The position numbers and the translations under genes were made by a program. Source: Lachnospiraceae bacterium (GTDB lineage Bacteria; Bacillota; Clostridia; Lachnospirales; Lachnospiraceae). From it: a DNA stretch of 38,582 bases. Each line of letters opens with the position of its first letter. Positions within the stretch are counted from its first letter, which is position 1. Below are positions 8,057-15,845 of the stretch, one piece after another. The notes under the pieces were generated by a model. The model saw only the letters and a list, made by a program, of their open reading frames with translations. It made no database searches and was not told the origin of the DNA. The DNA is taken from positions 1 through 38,582 of the forward strand of contig JAEEVK010000020.1 in NCBI GenBank assembly GCA_016287095.1, read 5' to 3'.

Positions 8057-9583
8057 TCACGAATTAAAGTCAAGATTCCGGTAACACAGTGCCTCCAGCA
8101 GATGCGGCACCTTTATGTCCTTCTCTCCGGCCATATCTGCTATGGTTCTCGATACTTTCAGCAGCCTATGATAACCTCTGGCACTGAGCGAGTACTTATC
8201 AAATGCCTTTTCCATCAAGGTCTTTTCTTCCGGTCCCAAAGGACAGAATTCTGTAGTCATCTTACCGGTCAGCTCCGAATTAAAGCTGATAGGCATCCCT
8301 TTGTATCTTTCAAGCTGCACCTCGCGAGCTCGCATCACTCTTTCCCTGATTGCTGCACTTGTTTCTCCATGCTTTGATGAATTCAGTTCATCATACTTTA
8401 TCTCGCTGACGCTCACGCAAAGGTCTATCCTGTCAAGTACAGGCTGACTGATGCGTCTCTGGTACTGCTTTATCTGTCTCTCTGTACATGAGCATCTTGA
8501 CCTGTCAGGGTAATGCCCGCAAGGGCATGGATTCATAGATGCTACCAGCATAAAACCGGCAGGATATGTATATGTTGCATTTAGTCTTGATACTGTTACA
8601 AACCTGTCCTCTAAGGGCTGCCGCAGGGCCTCTATGGCCTCTCTGCCAAACTCGGGCATCTCATCCAGAAAAAGTACACCGTTTACTGCCAGACTTATCT
8701 CACCCGGTTTGGGAGTCACGCCTCCGCCGATGAGTGAAGTCACTGTACACGTATGATGCGGTGACCTAAATGGACGTCTGGTGATCAGATACTGCTCATC
8801 GTTAAACAGTCCTGCTACACTGTATATCCTTGATATCTCCAGGCTGTCCTCAAAGCTCATATCGGGCATAATACCCGGTATGCGCCTCGCAAGCATGGTT
8901 TTACCCGATCCGGGCGGTCCGGAAAACAGTATGTTATGCTGCCCCGATACTGCTATCTCTGCCGCTCTTTTTGCTGCCTCCTGACCTGAGATATCTGCAA
9001 AATCCTCTGTAAACTCGGATGATGACACCTTTAGCACATCATCTATCGAACATTTTTCAGGCACAAGTTCTCTCGCCCCGAGCAAATATTCAATGATATC
9101 GCCCATGTCTTCAACTCCTATTACTTCAACTCCTTCGACTACCGCTCCTTCCTTTGCATTGCCTTTAGGCACAATAACAACAGGTATGCCCTCCTGTTTT
9201 GCGGCAATACAAATAGGAAGCACTCCGCTTATCCGGTTTACCTTACCGTCAAGCCCGAGCTCTCCCACTATAAGCATATTTTCAAGTTTTTCTTTGGGTA
9301 AAATATCAGATGCCGCCAGACATGCCAACGCTATAGGCAGATCAAAAGCGGTCCCGGCTTTTCGTATATCCGCCGGTGACAGATTTACCGTGATATGCTT
9401 TGGTCTCAAAGCATAATTAGAATTTTTCAATGCTGTCTTTACTCTGTCCTTGGCCTCTTTTACCTCCGATGCGAGATATCCGACCATAGTGAACAGGGGC
9501 AGCCCGTCGCTCACGTCTGCCTCAACATTGATGAGTTTCGCCTCGATACCGTATACCGAGGCACTTTTTACATTACTGTACAT
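8057..9583 (-). CDS. comM: ComM/YifB-family AAA+ ATPase (Mg-chelatase-like)
   Basis: A 508-residue protein with the ComM layout. It has an N-terminal Lon-protease-like fold domain (to about residue 165), an AAA+ core with Walker A GPPGSGKT near residue 220, the SLIGGG and NGVLFLDEMPEF motifs, and the cysteine-rich NPCPCGHYPDRSRCSCT insert. A C-terminal Mg_chelatase_C region follows. In naturally competent bacteria ComM is a helicase promoting branch migration during integration of transforming DNA. It is paired with dprA. The ribosome binding site lies in a hairpin just before the ATG. Confidence 0.94.
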   Translation of the reverse strand: MYSNVKSASVYGIEAKLINVEADVSDGLPLFTMVGYLASEVKEAKDRVKTALKNSNYALRPKHITVNLSPADIRKAGTAFDLPIALACLAASDILPKEKLENMLIVGELGLDGKVNRISGVLPICIAAKQEGIPVVIVPKGNAKEGAVVEGVEVIGVEDMGDIIEYLLGARELVPEKCSIDDVLKVSSSEFTEDFADISGQEAAKRAAEIAVSGQHNILFSGPPGSGKTMLARRIPGIMPDMSFEDSLEISRIYSVAGLFNDEQYLITRRPFRSPHHTCTVTSLIGGGVTPKPGEISLAVNGVLFLDEMPEFGREAIEALRQPLEDRFVTVSRLNATYTYPAGFMLVASMNPCPCGHYPDRSRCSCTERQIKQYQRRISQPVLDRIDLCVSVSEIKYDELNSSKHGETSAAIRERVMRAREVQLERYKGMPISFNSELTGKMTTEFCPLGPEEKTLMEKAFDKYSLSARGYHRLLKVSRTIADMAGEKDIKVPHLLEALCYRNLDFNS

Positions 9584-9588
9584 TTTTT

Positions 9589-9613
9589 CTCCTTCCTTGC
9601 TGAAGGGAAGGAG
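9589..9613 (-). promoter_or_regulatory. Hairpin enclosing the comM ribosome binding site
   Basis: CTCCTTCC at 9589-9596 and GGAAGGAG at 9606-9613 are perfectly complementary (8 bp, 9-base loop). In the comM transcript the 3' arm is the Shine-Dalgarno sequence itself, ending 5 bases before the ATG. It would block initiation when folded. Whether the 5' arm is transcribed depends on the start site. Confidence 0.5.
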
Positions 9614-9617
9614 TATG

Positions 9618-9645
9618 AGTATATGGAATATTTAGATAGTATCAA
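9618..9645 (-). promoter_or_regulatory. Candidate promoter for comM-dprA
   Basis: On the minus strand TTGATA (9640-9645) and TATACT (9618-9623) are 16 bases apart, in the gap between nrdR and comM. Confidence 0.4.
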
Positions 9646-9683
9646 ACGATTCTACCGCTATAATGCAGTTTTTGAATCCTAAA

Positions 9684-10142
9684 TCACTCGTGTTTCTTGA
9701 TTATCTTCTGTAGTTCATGCATGAATGTATCAACATCCTGGAACTCACGATATACGGAAGCAAATCTTACGTAAGCTACCTGATCTATCTTCTGTAGCTT
9801 TTCCATGATCTTTTCGCCGATAATATTGCTGGGAATCTCTCTTGATTCAGAGGTAAAAAGCTCTGTCTCTATCTCATCGATCATCTGATTGATGGTGTCA
9901 ATGGATACAGGTCTCTTATGGCATGATGCAAGTATACCTTTTTCAATTTTCTCACGGTTATACTGCTCTCTGATATTGCCCTTCTTGATAACTATAACAG
10001 GGATAGTTTCGATCTTTTCATATGTGGTAAATCTTTTATCACATTTATCACACTGTCTTCTTCTCCTGATGGATGAACCATCCTCAGCAGGTCTCGAATC
10101 TATAACCCTGGTATCTTCATTTCCGCAAAATGGACATTTCAT
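9684..10142 (-). CDS. nrdR: Transcriptional repressor NrdR
   Basis: A 152-residue NrdR, the nucleotide-sensing repressor of ribonucleotide reductase genes. The zinc ribbon is complete (CPFCG near residues 3-7 and CDKCDKRF near 31-38), and an ATP-cone domain follows. The length is typical. The start at ATG 10142 has GGAGG 7 bases upstream. It has its own promoter overlapping the stop of the upstream methyltransferase gene. No nrd genes are in the window. Confidence 0.96.
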   Translation of the reverse strand: MKCPFCGNEDTRVIDSRPAEDGSSIRRRRQCDKCDKRFTTYEKIETIPVIVIKKGNIREQYNREKIEKGILASCHKRPVSIDTINQMIDEIETELFTSESREIPSNIIGEKIMEKLQKIDQVAYVRFASVYREFQDVDTFMHELQKIIKKHE

Positions 10143-10157
10143 GGCTTAACCTCCACT

Positions 10158-10178
10158 AAAAAGTCGGAATATCCGGCT
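10158..10178 (-). terminator. Weak terminator-like hairpin before nrdR
   Basis: AGCCGG and CCGACT arms (10162-10178) pair with one mismatch and are followed by five T on the minus strand. The site is between the nrdR promoter and its ribosome binding site, so it would act as a leader attenuator rather than a simple gene end. The evidence is weak. Confidence 0.3.
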
Positions 10179-10222
10179 CTTTATAGAATATTTACCCATA
10201 ATCTATCGGGCTTATACTAAAA

Positions 10223-10250
10223 ATTATAGTGAATTCAAAATTTAAGTCAA
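10223..10250 (-). promoter_or_regulatory. Sigma-70 promoter for nrdR
   Basis: TTGACT (10245-10250) and a perfect TATAAT (10223-10228) are 16 bases apart. The -35 includes the TGA stop of the TrmH-family gene. Confidence 0.7.
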
Positions 10251-10999
10251 GCCTTTTTTTGAGAAAAAACATACATTCCTATACCTGCTGCAATAGTCAG
10301 GTTAAGAGAATCAACATATTCGGTCTGAGGTATGATGATACTTGTGCCATACTCAAGGAATTTATCCGGCAGGCCTGTTGCTTCGTTTCCAAATACAAGC
10401 GAATAAAGCCTTGGTTTAGGGCAGTCATTCACTGTAAGAGGTCTTTCCCCATTTAGCATGAAGGTAAAAATTTCCCTGTTATCCGAAACTCCCTGATTAG
10501 TATACTTTTTATCTGTATCAAATGATTTAAGATAATCCTCAAAGGAAGAAAATCTTTCATGTCGTATTCTAAATACCGATCCCATTGAGGCCCTGACTGT
10601 CTTCGGATTGAATATATCCGCAGTAGGCTCTATGATCGCTAGATCCATGATACCAAAACCGACCGCAGTCCTGATGATGGTACCTAAGTTGCCCATATCT
10701 GAAGGATTTACCAAAACAACATGGGGCTTGGTATTATCAAGCCCCTGTTCAAACTTATTAAATACACCGACTACATATACATTGCCCTTGTCACTCAGCT
10801 TGTTGATTATCTTATCGTTTACCGAGAGTTTGATGCCTTTCTCCCTGCATTTAGCCTCCAGTTTTTCCATATCAGTGAATGAGGCGCTGCAAAAAACCTC
10901 AATCACTTCTGACGGCTTTGCTTCAATAAGCTCAAACGTAGGAAATGCACCCAATGTATATGAGTATTCAAAATCTTTTTTATAACTTTTGATATCCAT
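10247..10999 (-). CDS. TrmH/SpoU-family RNA 2'-O-methyltransferase
   Basis: A 250-residue SPOUT methyltransferase. The catalytic domain covers about residues 90-248, with motif 1 NPSDMGNLGTIIRTAVGFG, motif 2 VFGNEATGLP and the knot motif 3 DSLNLTIAAGIGMY. The N-terminal 85 residues are not a clear match to the L30e-like substrate-binding domain seen in rRNA methyltransferases, so the RNA target cannot be assigned. The ATG at 10999 has only a weak upstream ribosome binding site. It lies downstream of tex and may share its transcript. Confidence 0.85.
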   Translation of the reverse strand: MDIKSYKKDFEYSYTLGAFPTFELIEAKPSEVIEVFCSASFTDMEKLEAKCREKGIKLSVNDKIINKLSDKGNVYVVGVFNKFEQGLDNTKPHVVLVNPSDMGNLGTIIRTAVGFGIMDLAIIEPTADIFNPKTVRASMGSVFRIRHERFSSFEDYLKSFDTDKKYTNQGVSDNREIFTFMLNGERPLTVNDCPKPRLYSLVFGNEATGLPDKFLEYGTSIIIPQTEYVDSLNLTIAAGIGMYVFSQKKA

Positions 11000-11064
11000 T
11001 CAATCTTTAATAACCCCGGTTTTCTGTCATCGAATGCCAGATAATATTTAAACCCTGATATCAG

Positions 11065-13521
11065 TTACATGATCATGGTCAACTGAATTCTCTTTTTCTG
11101 GAGATCCACACTCATTACCTTTACGTCTACTACATCACCAACACTCAGGAGCTCTAAAGGATGCTTGATGAATTTCTTATTGGTGATCTGAGAAATGTGT
11201 ACCAGACCGTCCTGGTGCACACCGATATCTACGAATACACCAAAGTCGATAACATTTCTTACAGTACCCTTAAGTATCATGCCTTCCTTCAGGTCCTTCA
11301 TCTCAAGTACATCCTGACGGAGGATGGGTGCCGGCATATCCTTACGAGGGTCACGGCCGGGCTTTTCAAGTTCCTTAATGATATCATCAAGTGTGATCTC
11401 GCCGATACCGAGCTCTTCTGCCAGTTTCTTCTTATCCTTAATCATGGTACTGAGATGTGAAAGTGATGAAGTCTTTCCTTCATTAGCATCATCTACAGCA
11501 TTCATTATGCCTACATTAGCGTTGGCTGCAGTATTTCCTGCGTTACCTGAAGCACTGTCTTTTCCGTTATTTTCTCTGGTAACCACATTCTTACCGCTCT
11601 TTGCAAGTGCCTGAGCCAGGAGTTTACCCATAGCCGAATCGGCATTTCTTACCTGTATCTCATTTTTATTCCTTCTGTCCTTGTTACCGCGTTTAGCTTC
11701 CTTCTCGGCCTTTTCAGCCTCTGCCTTACGTTTATCCTCATCCTCTTTTACAGCCTTTGCCTGCTCTGCCTGAAGATTCTTAATGTCCTGAGGAGTAAAG
11801 CCTAAGCTCTCAAGAAGTTTCTTTGCAGCCTCATATGACTCAGGATGCACGCTGGTATTGTCGAGCGGATTCTTTCCTCCACGGATCCTTAAGAAACCTG
11901 CACACTGCTCAAAAGCCTTCGGTCCGAGCTTAGGTACCTTTAAGAGTTCTGCACGTGATAAAAATCTTCCGTTTTCCTCACGGTATGCCACGATATTCTT
12001 TGCAATGGGCTTTGAGATACCCGATACATACTCGAGTAATGAAGCGGATGCGGTATTTACATCAACACCTACCTTATTTACGCAGTCCTCAACAACACCC
12101 TCAAGCTGCTCGCCGAGTTTCTTCTGGTTCATATCATGCTGATACTGACCAACACCTATGGACTTAGGATCGATCTTTACAAGTTCTGCCAAAGGATCCT
12201 GAACACGGCGTGCGATGGAGGCTGCACTACGCTGTCCTACATCAAAGTTAGGGAACTCTTCTGTAGCCAGTTTGCTTGCAGAATATACCGAAGCACCTGC
12301 CTCATTGGTGATGACATATGCCAGGTCGGGCTTGTTCATCTCATGGAGCAGTTCAACGATCACCTGCTCGGACTCACGGGATGCGGTACCGTTTCCAACA
12401 GAAATAAGTGTAATATTATACTTTTCGATAAGCTGCTTTAATATACGCTTTGACTTAGGGATATCCTTATGAGGTGAATCGGTAGGATAAATAACTACGG
12501 TATCCAGTACCTTTCCGGTAGGATCAACTACTGCCAGCTTACACCCTGTACGGAATGCAGGGTCCCATCCGAGTACAAAATGTCCTGCGATAGGAGGCTG
12601 CATAAGGAGCTGTGTCAGGTTCTTCCCAAATACCCTGATAGCACTGTCCTGTGCCTTTTCTGTCAGATCCGAACGGATTTCACGCTCAATGGCGGGAGCT
12701 ATCAGACGGTCGTATGCATCTGCAACCACTCCCTTTAAAATATCATTTGTATACTGATTGTCTTTCTTTATAGTATGAAGCTCAAGATACTGCAGGATTT
12801 TCTCAACAGGCGCCTCTATCTTTACTGTCAGGAACTTTTCATCCTCTCCACGGTTAAGTGCAAGTACTCTGTGTCCAAGTATTGTGCTTATCTTTTCAGA
12901 GAACTTATAGTAGTTCTCATATACACTCTCAGCCTTTTCATCCTTTGCTTCGGATGAGATAAGGCCTTCATCTCCTGTAAGTTTTCTGATATAGATACGA
13001 TAATCAGCCTCATCAGAAATCTTTTCAGCCAATATGTCACATGCTCCTGCTATAGCATCCTCGACAGTCTTTACTTCCTTTTCCTCATCAATGAAATCAG
13101 CGGCATACTCTGCTATAGGCTTTTCTGCATCCTGTGCCCAGATAATATCTGCCAAAGGCTCCAGTCCTTTTTCCTTAGCAACTGTTGCTCTTGTTCTTCT
13201 CTTCTGCTTGTAGGGACGATAGAGGTCTTCTACAACCACAAGTGTTGTGGCATCCAATATCTGCTTCTTTAACTCGTCGGTCAGTTTTCCCTGCTCCTCG
13301 ATGCTGGCAAGTACAGAATTTTTTCTATCCTCGAGGTTACGAAGATAAGTAAGCCTTTCAAACAGGTTTCTGAGTACCTCATCATTTAATGATCCTGTTA
13401 CTTCCTTACGGTAACGAGCGATGAAGGGGATGGTGTTTCCTTCATCGATGAGCTTAACTGTTGCATCGACCTGTTCCAGTTTGATTCCGAGTTCTTTTGC
13501 GAGTTGTTCGTTGATGTTCAT
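11065..13521 (-). CDS. tex: Tex-family RNA-binding protein with an enlarged linker
   Basis: An 818-residue Tex protein, somewhat longer than the roughly 720 residues usual for the family. In order it has the N-terminal helical domain, the YqgF RNase-H-like domain (FVLGWDPAFRTGCKLAVVD, ISVGNGTASRESE), helix-hairpin-helix motifs (VNTASASLLEYVSGI and the VPKLGPKAFEQCAGFLRI region) and a C-terminal S1 domain (about 742-815). A charged, low-complexity segment of about 110 residues (roughly 583-692) interrupts the stretch before the conserved TLDDIIKELEKPGRDPR. Tex binds nucleic acid and is linked to transcription. The gene starts 14 bases after pfk and is probably co-transcribed. Confidence 0.94.
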   Translation of the reverse strand: MNINEQLAKELGIKLEQVDATVKLIDEGNTIPFIARYRKEVTGSLNDEVLRNLFERLTYLRNLEDRKNSVLASIEEQGKLTDELKKQILDATTLVVVEDLYRPYKQKRRTRATVAKEKGLEPLADIIWAQDAEKPIAEYAADFIDEEKEVKTVEDAIAGACDILAEKISDEADYRIYIRKLTGDEGLISSEAKDEKAESVYENYYKFSEKISTILGHRVLALNRGEDEKFLTVKIEAPVEKILQYLELHTIKKDNQYTNDILKGVVADAYDRLIAPAIEREIRSDLTEKAQDSAIRVFGKNLTQLLMQPPIAGHFVLGWDPAFRTGCKLAVVDPTGKVLDTVVIYPTDSPHKDIPKSKRILKQLIEKYNITLISVGNGTASRESEQVIVELLHEMNKPDLAYVITNEAGASVYSASKLATEEFPNFDVGQRSAASIARRVQDPLAELVKIDPKSIGVGQYQHDMNQKKLGEQLEGVVEDCVNKVGVDVNTASASLLEYVSGISKPIAKNIVAYREENGRFLSRAELLKVPKLGPKAFEQCAGFLRIRGGKNPLDNTSVHPESYEAAKKLLESLGFTPQDIKNLQAEQAKAVKEDEDKRKAEAEKAEKEAKRGNKDRRNKNEIQVRNADSAMGKLLAQALAKSGKNVVTRENNGKDSASGNAGNTAANANVGIMNAVDDANEGKTSSLSHLSTMIKDKKKLAEELGIGEITLDDIIKELEKPGRDPRKDMPAPILRQDVLEMKDLKEGMILKGTVRNVIDFGVFVDIGVHQDGLVHISQITNKKFIKHPLELLSVGDVVDVKVMSVDLQKKRIQLTMIM

Positions 13522-13535
13522 TTGTTTTTCTCCTG

Positions 13536-15659
13536 TTATCTTGAAAGTTTCTTAGACATTTCTGCCATATATGCATCCGGGAATTTCTGAAGACGCATAG
13601 CCTTTTCCATATCAAAGTCGGTAAATTCACCGTTCTGGTAAGCAACTATCCTGTTCTTCTTACCGGCATTTATAACCTCTACGGCCTTACCACCCATAGC
13701 TGAGGCAAATACACGGTCCTGACAGGAAGGAGTACCGCCGCACTGCAGGATACCAAGTACTGTGGCCCTGGTTTCCAAACCCGTAGCAAATTCGATATTT
13801 TTAGCCAGGGAGGCCGACTTACCGACGCTTTCTGAATTAACTATTAAATGAAGTCTCTTACCAAGCTTCTTTTTATTTATGATCTCCGAGATCATCCTCT
13901 GCTGGTTCTGATCATGGTATTCATTGGTTATGATCTCCTCAGCACCTGTAGCTATACCACACCAGAGAGCGTTGTGACCGCTTCTCTTTCCCGCTACTTC
14001 GATAACACTGCAGCGTTCATGCGATGCCGAGGTATCTCTTATCTTATCAATGGACTCCATGGCAGTATTTATAGCCGTATCAAATCCAATGGTGTACTCT
14101 GTGCAGGCTACATCGAGATCGATGGTCGCAGGGATGCCCACAACGTTGATTCCCTTTGCTATCAGGTCCAGACCGCCTCTCATAGTACCGTTTCCACCTA
14201 TGATAACAAGTGCATCTATCTTTAGTTCCTTTAAGGTCTCTATAGCCTTATTCTGACCCTCTTCGGTCAAAAACTCCGGACAATCTGAGGCGAGCAGCTG
14301 TGTACCACCGCGCTGTACAGTCTCCGACATTGTCTTATTTGTCATCTCGAGATAATCCTTTTCTATAAGACCGGAATATCCCCTGCGGAAACCGAATACC
14401 TTCATGTTGTAGCCGATTGCCGAACGTACTACCGCACGGATAGCAGCATTCATACCGGGAGCATCCATACCGCTGGTAAGCACTCCGATAGTGGTTTTCC
14501 TGCCTGTGTTTTCTTCATTGTCCACAGCGAGCAGTCCCTCATTTTTCATGAGACGGCTGTCACCCTTTCGGGTCAGCTTTCCAAGCATATCTACCAGGAA
14601 GGGATCGAGAGTTTTCTTCATGGAAAGCGCTTCTTCCATATCAAAATCAACAAAGGCACCGTTTTTAAATGCAACTACCCTGTTTTCTCCGCCTTTAAGC
14701 AGTATATCCACAGCCTTTGCTCCGAAAGCCGAACCATACACTCTGTCCTTACATGTGGGGCTGCCGCCTCGCTGCAGGTATCCAAGTATTGTAGCCGTGG
14801 TGGGCATACCTGTCGCATACTCTATACGCTTTGCCATACCCTCGGAATCACCTATACCCTCGGCATTTATTATAATATAATGCTTTCTGCCGCTCTTGCG
14901 CTTTGTCTGGATATCATTTATCAGTTTCTGTTCTTCATACTTATAAAGCTCGGTTGTAAGTACTGCTTCAGCACCGTTTGCCAGTCCGCACCAAAGTGCT
15001 ATATAGCCTGCATGACGTCCCATTACCTCGATGATGGAACATCTCTCCTGAGAGGTTGAGGTATCCCTTATTTTGTCTATCGCGTTCATTGCGGTATTTA
15101 CTGCAGTATCAAAACCGATTGTGTACTCGGTACTGGCTATGTCCAGATCTATGGTTCCAGGGATCCCGATTACATTTATCCCTCGTTCCTTTAATGTAAG
15201 GCATCCCTTATATGAACCGTCACCTCCAATAACCACGAGAGCATCTATCCCATGCTTTCTACAGTTGGCTGCAGCCAGATCCTGGCCTTCGGTTGTGATC
15301 ATTTCGGGACATCTGGCAGTAAACAGGAAAGTACCGCCCTTTTGTATGGTATCGGCTACACTCCTGGAATTAAGATCCACTATATCCTCATCTATCAGAC
15401 CGGAAAATCCACGCTTAATACCCTTTACAGCTATGCCGTTAGCAATAGCAGTACGTACCACCGCACGAACAGCAGCATTCATACCGGGCGCATCTCCACC
15501 ACTGGTAAGAACACCGATGGTCTTGATCTTTTTCTTTTCTTTCTTATCCTCAGTCGGCATTGCTGCCTTGTCGCTAACTACCTTGACTTTCTCAACTTTC
15601 TTCTGTGAAGATTTAGCAGTTGTTTTTTTCTTATCCCCTATTTCTTTTTTTGTAGCCAT
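13536..15659 (-). CDS. pfkA: Tandem double-domain 6-phosphofructokinase
   Basis: A 707-residue protein made of two PFK halves in one open frame (about 47-365 and 388-705), joined by a short linker and preceded by a Lys-rich tail. It should phosphorylate fructose-6-phosphate to the 1,6-bisphosphate. The N half keeps GGDGS (145-149, Gly as in ATP-type enzymes), PGTIDLD (167-173), MGR (213-215), Glu267 and Arg297. Its equivalent of E. coli Arg243 is Thr288. The C half has GGNGT (488-492), PATIDLD, AGK (556-558), Ile637 and Cys640, so its own site looks dead. It does keep SHER (Arg549) and Arg631, the equivalents of E. coli Arg162 and Arg243, which are donated across subunits. The start is ATG 15659; a TTG at 15662 is possible. 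It follows dnaE. Confidence 0.93.
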   Translation of the reverse strand: MATKKEIGDKKKTTAKSSQKKVEKVKVVSDKAAMPTEDKKEKKKIKTIGVLTSGGDAPGMNAAVRAVVRTAIANGIAVKGIKRGFSGLIDEDIVDLNSRSVADTIQKGGTFLFTARCPEMITTEGQDLAAANCRKHGIDALVVIGGDGSYKGCLTLKERGINVIGIPGTIDLDIASTEYTIGFDTAVNTAMNAIDKIRDTSTSQERCSIIEVMGRHAGYIALWCGLANGAEAVLTTELYKYEEQKLINDIQTKRKSGRKHYIIINAEGIGDSEGMAKRIEYATGMPTTATILGYLQRGGSPTCKDRVYGSAFGAKAVDILLKGGENRVVAFKNGAFVDFDMEEALSMKKTLDPFLVDMLGKLTRKGDSRLMKNEGLLAVDNEENTGRKTTIGVLTSGMDAPGMNAAIRAVVRSAIGYNMKVFGFRRGYSGLIEKDYLEMTNKTMSETVQRGGTQLLASDCPEFLTEEGQNKAIETLKELKIDALVIIGGNGTMRGGLDLIAKGINVVGIPATIDLDVACTEYTIGFDTAINTAMESIDKIRDTSASHERCSVIEVAGKRSGHNALWCGIATGAEEIITNEYHDQNQQRMISEIINKKKLGKRLHLIVNSESVGKSASLAKNIEFATGLETRATVLGILQCGGTPSCQDRVFASAMGGKAVEVINAGKKNRIVAYQNGEFTDFDMEKAMRLQKFPDAYMAEMSKKLSR

Positions 15660-15694
15660 CAATACACTCTCCTATTTTAAAATTTTTGCAAATA

Positions 15695-15722
15695 TATTTA
15701 TGTTATTTAATTGTCTGTCCAA
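15695..15722 (-). promoter_or_regulatory. Candidate promoter for pfk
   Basis: TTGGAC (15717-15722) and TAAATA (15695-15700) are 16 bases apart in the AT-rich leader of the pfk gene, just after the repeat element. The hexamers are weak matches. Confidence 0.3.
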
Positions 15723-15835
15723 AACATCGGATATGGTATTAAACCATAAAGTGAGCAGCAGATATACGGATAAGGCTGAATAGCATATCCTGCGAACGAT
15801 TCCGGGTTTAATACCATACCGATGTACGGACGGAC
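15716..15835. repeat. Inverted-repeat element between dnaE and pfk (repeat family 1, short form)
   Basis: The arms are TATGGTATTAAACC at 15732-15745 and its exact complement at 15805-15818. Pairing extends outward through ACATCGG at 15724-15730, with one bulged base, and GTCC at 15717-15720. A smaller stem lies inside. Read on the minus strand it shares GGATATGCTA followed by CAGCCT, and CTCACTTTATG, with the element at 916-1160 in the same relative positions. It lacks the two inner hairpins of that copy. The 3' arm ends in a short T-run on the minus strand, so it might also terminate dnaE transcripts. Confidence 0.7.
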
Positions 15836-15845
15836 TCACTAGATA

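Noticed and set aside
15073-15783. A 236-codon open frame on the plus strand opposite pfk
   Set aside because: It is the antisense shadow of the strongly conserved PFK N half and has no family signature of its own.
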